Shown here: positions 1 through 4,596 of the stretch, piece after piece
How positions within the stretch are numbered: position 1 is the first letter of the stretch
How the letters are laid out: the number at the start of each line of letters is the position of its first letter
Assembly: GCA_025454125.1 (NCBI GenBank)
Contig: JALOPA010000426.1
Span: 1 to 5,300 of the forward strand
DNA: 5,300 nt
DNA from: Thermodesulfobacteriota bacterium
GTDB lineage: Bacteria > Desulfobacterota > DSM-4660 > Desulfatiglandales > HGW-15
Direction: 5' to 3'
Made by a program: the position numbers and the translations under genes
The notes under the pieces: model-generated
Databases searched by the model: none
Told to the model about the DNA's origin: nothing
The model's input: only the letters and a program-made list of their open reading frames with translations

Positions 1-57
1 CGCGAAGGGTTGCTAACCCGCCGTTTCTCTTCATCTCCTCTTTCCTTTCAACAGAAA

Positions 58-108
58 AAGGCCACGGAGCCCGACCGGATTCGCATCCGGCTCAGCCTTC
101 GTGGCCTT
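58..108. terminator. Bidirectional intrinsic terminator hairpin
   Basis: The arms 58-69 and 97-108 pair over 12 positions (one G-T wobble). An internal loop separates them from a second perfect 6-bp stem, CCGGAT at 75-80 with ATCCGG at 85-90, closed by a 4-base loop. Read on the minus strand the hairpin is followed directly by five T (55-59 on the plus strand), the classic Rho-independent layout. Read on the plus strand it is followed by the T-rich TTGTCTTT (107-114). It probably ends transcription from both sides and insulates the promoter at 162. The gene it serves on the left lies outside the window. Confidence 0.75.
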
Positions 109-161
109 GTCTTTGGAGAACCTCTAATAAACCGTTTACAGCTGCGATTTCGTATCGCTAT

Positions 162-190
162 TTGACAGATACTCCTATTCTCTTTATGAT
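162..190 (+). promoter_or_regulatory. Sigma-70 promoter for the kinase/HAD pair
   Basis: A perfect -35 box TTGACA (162-167) is separated by 17 bases from TATGAT (185-190), which matches the -10 consensus at five of six positions. The expected transcription start is near 197, leaving a leader of about 138 bases before the preferred start codon at 335. It lies just downstream of the terminator at 58-108, so it should be an independent, probably constitutive, promoter for the two genes that follow. No clear operator overlaps it. Confidence 0.7.
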
Positions 191-245
191 TCACTGTCAA
201 CAACAATCCTGAAGGGTTCGTCCCACAGTTCGGAATTCGTGAGAG

Positions 246-317
246 ATCGGTTGAGCCAGTTGAGGGATCCTGTTCTTCTTTCAGGACCACTCCGGGTCAC
301 AGTCTTTCGCAACCGAT
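246..317 (+). promoter_or_regulatory. Foldable 5' leader upstream of the kinase gene
   Basis: ATCGGTTG (246-253) is a perfect reverse complement of CAACCGAT (310-317). Between them TCCTG (268-272) can pair with CAGGA (282-286), and GACC (285-288) offers a competing pairing with GGTC (295-298). The outer arm ends four bases before the likely ribosome binding site (AGGA at 322-325), so folding could influence translation. I do not recognise a known riboswitch or attenuator class, and no leader peptide is evident. Arms this short can occur by chance. Confidence 0.3.
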
Positions 318-334
318 TGCGAGGAAAGAACCAA

Positions 335-1348
335 ATGCACACCCACTATCTCGGACATCTGCCGGCAAACGATCCCCTGGACGGATATCTGCGCTTTGAC
401 ATTGCGCCCCAACTCGGTGCTCACCGGACACCTGCCGGGTTTCGCGTTTTCCAGTTCGCCTTTTCCCAAGACGTGTATCTGTACGAAGAAGTCAGCGGCG
501 CTTTCCGGGTGGTGGCAAAGTTCTTTCCTCCGGGCCGCCGCCTGGCTCCGGGACTGGTCCGCCCACCGACGGAGACCGAGTTCCAGAACCTCACCTACCT
601 GCACCGGCTGGGTCTGAACAGCGGGCCTTTCAGGATCGCTCGGCCGCTGGGCTACAACCCGTGGCTGCATGACGTTCTGGTGGTGGAGCACTTTGACGGG
701 CAACCGCTGGGGGAAGTGATCGATCAGGCCATCCGGCAAAACCGCCGCAACAGGCTGTACCGAAAGCTCTCCGCGCTGGCCGAATTCCTGGCGGTTTTGC
801 ACAACCGTACTGCCGGAGACTGGATGGTGGATTTTTCTCATCCTTATGACTATGCCGGCCGCCTCATCGAATCCCTGGTTGGAAAATGGGGAATGGCGCG
901 CGGCGAAGCCGAGGATCTCTACCACCTTCGGGAGAACTGGCGGGGCCGGAGCTGCATGTGGGAGGACCGGCGGGTGCTCGTACACGGGGATGCTACGCCC
1001 TCCAACTTCAAGGTCGGGCAAGGACGGGAAGTCATGGTCTTCGACCTGGAGCGCATGACCTGGGCCGACCGGGTCTTTGACTTGGGCCGCCTGGCCGGAG
1101 AGCTCAAGCACTGTTTTCTGCGGGATACAGGCGACCCGTGGGCCGCGGAACCCTTTATCGGCCACTTCCTGTGGGAGTACTGCGGGTATTTCCCGGACCG
1201 TCAAGACGCTTTCCGTTCTGTCACGCGACGGATTCCCTTTTACCTCGGCATCACCCTCCTGCGCATCGGGCGGAATTCCTGGGTGGACTGGAACTACCGC
1301 CGGCAGCTGCTGGAGGAGGCCAAACAAAACTTGAGGGCCATCCCATGA
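335..1348 (+). CDS. APH-fold phosphotransferase (PF01636-like kinase)
   Basis: Predicted cytosolic protein of 337 residues with the aminoglycoside-phosphotransferase/choline-kinase fold, which transfers the gamma-phosphate of ATP to a small molecule. The N-lobe has a candidate nucleotide lysine at K62 (VAKFF) with a following glutamate near 80-82, and the hinge reads VVEHF (116-120). The catalytic loop is HGDATPSN (218-225) with base D220 and metal ligand N225. The DFG-equivalent is FDLE (236-239), with D237 as metal ligand. All key residues are present, so an active kinase is likely. I chose ATG 335 because AGGA (322-325) lies nine bases upstream. A GTG at 239 keeps the frame open but has no comparable site and would add 32 residues unlike the family. 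The stop overlaps the start of the HAD gene in ATGA, implying translational coupling. The substrate is unknown; an antibiotic-resistance role should not be assumed from the fold. Confidence 0.85.
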   Translation: MHTHYLGHLPANDPLDGYLRFDIAPQLGAHRTPAGFRVFQFAFSQDVYLYEEVSGAFRVVAKFFPPGRRLAPGLVRPPTETEFQNLTYLHRLGLNSGPFRIARPLGYNPWLHDVLVVEHFDGQPLGEVIDQAIRQNRRNRLYRKLSALAEFLAVLHNRTAGDWMVDFSHPYDYAGRLIESLVGKWGMARGEAEDLYHLRENWRGRSCMWEDRRVLVHGDATPSNFKVGQGREVMVFDLERMTWADRVFDLGRLAGELKHCFLRDTGDPWAAEPFIGHFLWEYCGYFPDRQDAFRSVTRRIPFYLGITLLRIGRNSWVDWNYRRQLLEEAKQNLRAIP

Positions 1349-2085
1349 AAATCAAAGGTATCCTATTCGACATCAACGGGACACTGATCGACATCCACAC
1401 CGACGAGGGCATGGACGAGATCTACCGGGCTGTGAGCCACTTCTTGACCTATCAGGGCATTTATCTGCACCGGGGCGAGGTCCGGGACCAGTACTTCCGG
1501 ATCATGGAGGAGCAGACAAAGGCATCCGGGGAAGAGCATCCGGAGTTCGACGCAGTGGAGCTGTGGCGCGAATTCCTGGAAATGAACCGGAATCCTGCCT
1601 GGCTATCCCGTTCGGACAGAACGGAAGTTCTGCCTCGATTTTTGGCGGAGATGTACCGGGGGATTTCCCGCCACCGGCTGGAGCTGTATCCTGATGTGAA
1701 GTCTGTTTTGGGCGAACTCAAACCTCGCTATTCTCTGGCCGTGGTGTCCGACGGCCAGAGCGTTTGGGCCCTGCCCGAAATGCGCGCTATGGGTCTCGAC
1801 AGTTACTTCGACCCGATTGTCATCTCGAGTGACTACGGTTTCCGCAAACCGGATCAGCGGCTGTTTCAGGCAGCGCTGCATGGGATCGGGGCCGGACCGG
1901 AAGAGGTACTTTTCGTGGGAAACGACATGTACCATGATATTTTCGGGGCCAGGCAAATTGGAATGAAAACCGTGTTCTTCACCTCAAATCAGGGGCGCCA
2001 GCACATGGAAGGTGTCGAAGCTGATTATATCATCTACCGCATCGCCGAGCTGAGACAGGCGGTTAAGTTCTTCGAGCGCCTCTGA
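1345..2085 (+). CDS. HAD-superfamily hydrolase with DxN nucleophile motif
   Basis: Predicted cytosolic protein of 246 residues, normal for a HAD hydrolase with a C1 helical cap. Motif I is FDINGTLID with nucleophile D9, but the usual second aspartate is N11. The cap spans roughly residues 16-105. Motif II is VVSDGQ (S135), motif III is FRKPD (K168) and motif IV is VGNDMYHD with acidic residues D194 and D198. All other catalytic positions are kept. In HAD phosphatases the second Asp of DxD is the general acid/base; family members that use other chemistry carry Tyr, Ala or Thr there, so N11 makes plain phosphatase activity uncertain. ATG 1345 overlaps the preceding kinase stop, so the two are probably translated together and may act on related substrates. 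An in-frame extension upstream to 1138 lies inside the kinase gene and is rejected. No strong terminator follows. Confidence 0.88.
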   Translation: MKIKGILFDINGTLIDIHTDEGMDEIYRAVSHFLTYQGIYLHRGEVRDQYFRIMEEQTKASGEEHPEFDAVELWREFLEMNRNPAWLSRSDRTEVLPRFLAEMYRGISRHRLELYPDVKSVLGELKPRYSLAVVSDGQSVWALPEMRAMGLDSYFDPIVISSDYGFRKPDQRLFQAALHGIGAGPEEVLFVGNDMYHDIFGARQIGMKTVFFTSNQGRQHMEGVEADYIIYRIAELRQAVKFFERL

Positions 2086-2196
2086 CGAGCGCCATGATTC
2101 ACGAGTTTCATGCTGCATTTTTGCAATAACGGAAACCTCCCTTTTGCACATCTAAGTATAAGTCCTCAACTTCCCATCTTTCCCCGGCAATCCCCT

Positions 2197-2212
2197 ATCG
2201 ATTTCAATCGAT
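2197..2212. repeat. Inverted repeat ATCGAT-TTCA-ATCGAT
   Basis: Two copies of ATCGAT flank a 4-base spacer and are followed by a T run (2212-2216). Two readings are possible. It may be a weak intrinsic terminator for the kinase/HAD operon, whose last stop is 112 bases upstream. Or it may be a protein-binding site about 70-85 bases before the start predicted for the sigma-54-like promoter at 2254-2269, where enhancer-binding proteins often sit. The six-base stem is AT-rich, so the terminator would be weak. The sequence does not decide between them. Confidence 0.35.
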
Positions 2213-2253
2213 TTTTCAGAGAGTTGTAACACGGTCTCAATTCTCACTCAGAC

Positions 2254-2269
2254 TGGCACAAAAGCTGCT
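2254..2269 (+). promoter_or_regulatory. Sigma-54-like -24/-12 promoter
   Basis: TGGCAC (2254-2259) is a perfect -24 element. Ten bases separate its GG (2255-2256) from GC (2267-2268), the invariant spacing of RpoN promoters. The -12 element reads CTGCT instead of the usual TTGCA/TTGCT, one mismatch. The start would be near 2280, about 60 bases before the NifX-like remnant at 2342. It is the only good promoter candidate I see in this intergenic stretch. If real, it once placed the iron-sulfur/cofactor cluster under an RpoN activator. It now drives damaged genes. Confidence 0.5.
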
Positions 2270-2341
2270 CCAAGTTAAATAGAGAGATCGTCCAAATCGA
2301 CAGCATGGATACAAAATCAATGGAGGACACACTCTAGAGCA

Positions 2342-2589
2342 ATGAAGGTCGCAGTCACCCCCCGGGGCGATGAACTGGATGCTCAGATCGACTCCAGGTT
2401 TGGAAGGCAACTAAGTTTCTTGTCGTGGACAACGAGACCATGCGCTTCAATGAGGCCGCCAACACTCAAAGCCTGGATCTCGCCCAGGGTGCAGGCATCC
2501 AGTCCGCCCAGAATGTCATGATCCACAAGCCTCATGTGGTGCTCACAGGCCACTGCGGACCCAATGCCGCAAGCGGGAAGACCTTATGA
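2342..2589 (+). pseudogene. NifX/NifB-like cofactor-biosynthesis protein, frameshifted
   Basis: This is a remnant of the dinitrogenase iron-molybdenum cofactor family (PF02579, RNase-H-like fold), small proteins that bind or carry Fe-S/FeMo cofactor. From ATG 2342 it reads MKVAVTPRGDELDAQIDSRFGR, the family N-terminus. The frame then breaks at about 2406-2412, and the family sequence resumes at 2413 in another frame as KFLVVDNE, then QGAGIQSAQN and the conserved TGHCGPNA. One missing G near 2406 would restore FGRATKFLVVD. The second part ends at TGA 2587, only six residues after TGHCGPNA, whereas intact members continue some 30-40 residues, so the C-terminal strand/helix is also missing. A purine-rich GGAGGA (2322-2327) lies 14 bases before the ATG, rather far. 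It sits 3' of the sigma-54-like promoter and directly abuts the ATPase remnant. Such single-domain proteins occur outside nitrogen fixers, so nitrogenase is not implied. Confidence 0.8.
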
Positions 2590-2706
2590 ATGATCATCAG
2601 CATTGCCAGCGGAAAGGGAGGCATGGGTAAAACGGGCATTGTGGCTGCCTTCTCTTGCCGCAGACAAAGTGCTCTCCGACGCCGACGTGGATGCGGCGGA
2701 CCTTGA
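2590..2706 (+). pseudogene. MinD-superfamily P-loop ATPase, N-terminal scrap
   Basis: ATG 2590 follows the previous stop directly and reads MIISIASGKGGMGKTGIVAA. The deviant Walker A GKGGMGKT has signature lysine K9 and P-loop lysine K14. This frame then runs into TGA at 2704. In the next frame over, LAADKVL and DADVDAADL appear (about 2657-2703), the strand and A'/switch region expected next in the same family. A one-base insertion or two-base deletion at about 2650-2656 explains the break. The sequence then jumps straight into TrmO, so more than 200 residues of a normal 250-300-residue ATPase are gone. The GKT-IVAAF / VDAADL pattern resembles the paired MinD-like ATPases with an inserted ferredoxin domain (COG1149) of anaerobes. 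That subfamily call is from memory, and the ferredoxin part is not present here. It cannot encode a working ATPase. Confidence 0.75.
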
Positions 2707-2967
2707 TTCTGAACCGCGAGGCCTTTTTGCCACGCGAGCGCCAAAGCGGCCCAATCCCATCGGGCTTTCCATCGTGAAGCTCACCCAAATCCCAGGCGGA
2801 GTCCTGGATGTGGAGAACGTGGACATCCTCGACGGAACGCCCCTTCCGGACATCAAACCCTATGTTCCTGAATTCGATCAACAGGAGGGCTGCCGCACCG
2901 GCTGGCCGGAACAGGTCAAAGGGGCGGTCCTAGGGAAGAGATGGGATATTCGCTTCGAAAGGGATGA
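2704..2967 (+). pseudogene. trmO: TrmO C-terminal fragment (tRNA m6t6A37 methyltransferase)
   Basis: The frame from about 2704 carries RGLFATRAP, KRPNPIGLS, VDILDGTPL and DIKPYVPEFD, the hallmark blocks of the TrmO/YaeB (UPF0066, TsaA-like) family. TrmO methylates threonylcarbamoyladenosine 37 in tRNA using S-adenosylmethionine. Only about 85 residues remain. The N-terminal half with the first part of the beta-barrel is missing, replaced by the ATPase scrap at a junction near 2700-2710. The 3' end is also damaged: the tail reads RTGWPEQV...RFERDD, close to where the family ends, but no stop occurs in frame and the reading frame continues into the exporter. A TGA at 2965 lies in another frame, so the end given is approximate. 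TrmO is a stand-alone enzyme, and half of it should be inactive. One plausible ancestral order is cofactor protein, ATPase, TrmO. Confidence 0.8.
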
Positions 2968-3034
2968 CAGAGAGCCTCCCTCCGCAAGGAGAAATTCAAT
3001 TTACAGATGCCAAATCCTCCATTACATTAACTCC

Positions 3035-4337
3035 ATGTATCCACCGAGTCTGCGGCGCGCTGCGCTGATCATAGCCCTCCTGAGCTCCTTCATGACGCCC
3101 TTCATGGGTTCCTCCATTAACCTGGCTCTCCCTGCCATTGCCAAGGAGTTCAAAATCGACGCGGTGATTCTGACCTGGATCCCCACGGCGTATCTCCTCG
3201 CCTCAGCCGTGTGCCTCGTCCCTTTCGGCCGGCTCGCTGATTTGCACGGCAGAAAGAAGATTTTCGCTTTTGGCATTGTCGCTTTCAGCATCTCCTCCCT
3301 GCTCTGTGCCGTGGCTTCCTCAGCTTCCCAGCTCATTCTCTTTCGTATTTTCCAGGGAGCCGGAAGCGCGATGATTTTCGCTACCGGCATCGCCATCCTC
3401 ACCTCCGCCTTCGCGCCCCACGAAAGAGGCAAGGTTCTCGGGATCAGCGTGGCTGCGGTGTACACCGGGCTCTCCCTGGGGCCTGTGCTGGGAGGTCTCC
3501 TGACCCAGCACTTCTCCTGGAGAAGCGTTTTTCTTGTAAATCTCCCTTTCGGGATCACGATTCTCCTTCTCGTCCTGTTCAAGCTCAAAGAGGAGTGGGC
3601 TGAAGCAAAGGGCGAAGCCTTTGATCTCAGGGGCTCTATCGTATACGGTATCGGTCTCACCGGCATCATTTGCGGGGTCTCCATGCTCCCCTCCCTGGAA
3701 AGCCTGGGGCTCCTTGTCTTGGGGGCGGCGGCTTCGTGTGCTTTTGTGATGTGGGAGAGGAAGGCGAAGAGCCCGGTTTTTCCTGTGGCCCTCTTCACCA
3801 GCAACCGGGTCTTTGCAGCACATCAAGGGATTGAGTCCCAGTGATGCAGGGATCCTCCTGATTTCCCAGCCGGTGGTCATGGCCGCCTGTTCCCCGATGG
3901 CAGGGTGGCTCTCCGACAAGATCGAACCAAGGATTGTGGCTACCGCAGGCATGCTCCTCACCACCTTGGGTCTTATTCCTTTCATCTTCCTGAATCAGGA
4001 TTCCTCTGTCCCCTTTCTCCTCAGCGGCCTGGTCGTCCTCGGCATCGGGTTCGGGCTCTTCTCCTCTCCCAACACCAATGCCATCATGGGCAGCGTGGAG
4101 AAAAAATTCTATGGCCTTGCCTCAGGGGCCGTTGGGACCATGCGCCTCCTGGGAATGATGATCAGCATGGGCACGGCCACGGTCGTGTTTGCCCTTTTCA
4201 TAGGCCGGGTTGAAATCAGCGAGGCCAGTTACCCGGCTCTCCTCAAAAGCATCCGCATCCTTTTCCTTCTTTTCTCTGTCCTGTGCTCGGCTGGAGTATT
4301 CGCATCCTTGGTCAGGGGCAAGACCCGCCCGGCCTAA
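3035..4337 (+). pseudogene. DHA2-type MFS drug exporter, split by internal deletion
   Basis: Proton-driven inner-membrane exporter of the 14-helix DHA2 (EmrB/QacA-like) group, in two frames. Part one, from ATG 3035 (269 residues), has helices near 9-30, 47-66, 76-95, 100-122, 143-163, 171-190, 208-226 and 232-248. It carries motif A GRLADLHGRKK (65-75) and antiporter motif C GLSLGPVLGG (145-154), and stops at TGA 3842 shortly after SNRVF. Part two resumes at about 3813 as LQHIKGLSP and runs through five more helices, a second motif-A-like GWLSDKIEPR and SSPNTNAIM to TAA 4337. Intact relatives have about 25 residues, helix 9, between NRVF and LQ-IKGLSP. Here they are missing at 3811-3816 and the net loss is not a multiple of three. 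No Shine-Dalgarno precedes ATG 3035; AAGGAG (2986-2991) is too far, so the 5' end may also be altered. Both halves are otherwise well conserved, suggesting recent loss. Confidence 0.85.
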
Positions 4338-4360
4338 TGAAAACCTACTTTTTATGTCCT

Positions 4361-4470
4361 AAAAATTAACATATTACTAAAAATTAATTATAATATTATT
4401 TAAAATGATTCAAATGTATCAATTTATTTTAAAATTTATTAAAATTTATAAAAATATTATAAATTTACGA
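4361..4470. other. Extremely AT-rich island with ~10-bp phased A/T tracts
   Basis: By hand count only 8 of 110 bases are G or C, against GC-rich genes on both sides. A/T tracts recur at about one helical turn, starting near 4411, 4421, 4431, 4441, 4451 and 4460, with a tandem near-repeat AAAATTTATT/AAAATTTATA at 4431-4450. Phased A tracts bend DNA, so a curved region, an upstream promoter-activating element for the gene at 4597, or a nucleoid-protein site are possible. It holds no ORF or recognisable RNA gene. It could also be foreign DNA or relaxed, decaying sequence. Confidence 0.6.
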
Positions 4471-4492
4471 AACGGCCGCCGGATTTTCTTGC

Positions 4493-4520
4493 TTGAAATG
4501 CGGCTCCATGGTAGTAAGAT
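4493..4520 (+). promoter_or_regulatory. Candidate sigma-70 promoter for the phoH-family gene
   Basis: TTGAAA (4493-4498, one mismatch to TTGACA) is separated by 16 bases from TAAGAT (4515-4520, two mismatches to TATAAT). A start near 4527 would give a leader of about 70 bases. The bendable AT-rich tract ends some 23 bases upstream and could act as an enhancing element. The match is moderate, and AT-rich DNA just upstream offers many weaker alternatives. Confidence 0.4.
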
Positions 4521-4596
4521 GTTTTCTTGATTTGCCGCCTCACGCGCTGCCAAGAGAAAAGGCGCAGCCGTCAGCGGTCACTCAACAGGAGTTCGG

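Noticed and set aside
21..54. Pyrimidine-rich tract followed by CAG, resembling a eukaryotic 3' splice site
   Set aside because: All surrounding signals (sigma-70 boxes, Shine-Dalgarno sites, overlapping genes) are bacterial. It is probably just skewed spacer sequence.
75..90. T-loop-like GGATTCGCATCC, possible tRNA, with a GGGTTGCTAACCC hairpin at 7-19
   Set aside because: There is no acceptor stem, D-arm or CCA, and the loop departs from the TTCRANY pattern. The element is better explained as the top of a terminator hairpin.
239..334. N-terminal extension of the kinase from GTG 239
   Set aside because: It has no good ribosome binding site, and the extra residues are basic and unlike the family. 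ATG 335 has AGGA at suitable spacing.
281..1327. Long minus-strand open frame of 348 codons opposite the kinase gene
   Set aside because: It is the antisense shadow of a GC-rich coding region. The product shows no recognisable motif, while the plus strand carries a complete APH catalytic core.
2093..2125. Small hairpins CATGA/TCATG (2093-2112) and TGCA-TTTT-TGCA (2114-2125) as terminator of the HAD gene
   Set aside because: Stems of only four or five pairs without a following T run are too weak to support a terminator call.
2400..2420. Programmed ribosomal frameshift in the NifX-like gene
   Set aside because: There is no slippery heptamer or downstream structure, the family is normally in one frame, and neighbouring genes carry clear disabling deletions.
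3000..3028. Promoter TTTACA-17-TACATT just before the MFS gene
   Set aside because: The -10 box has two mismatches and the start would fall on the ATG itself. Nothing else supports a leaderless transcript.
3022..3985. Overlapping minus-strand open frames opposite the MFS exporter
   Set aside because: They mirror codon bias of the exporter, have no domain signature, and the plus strand gives clear transmembrane helices and motifs A and C.
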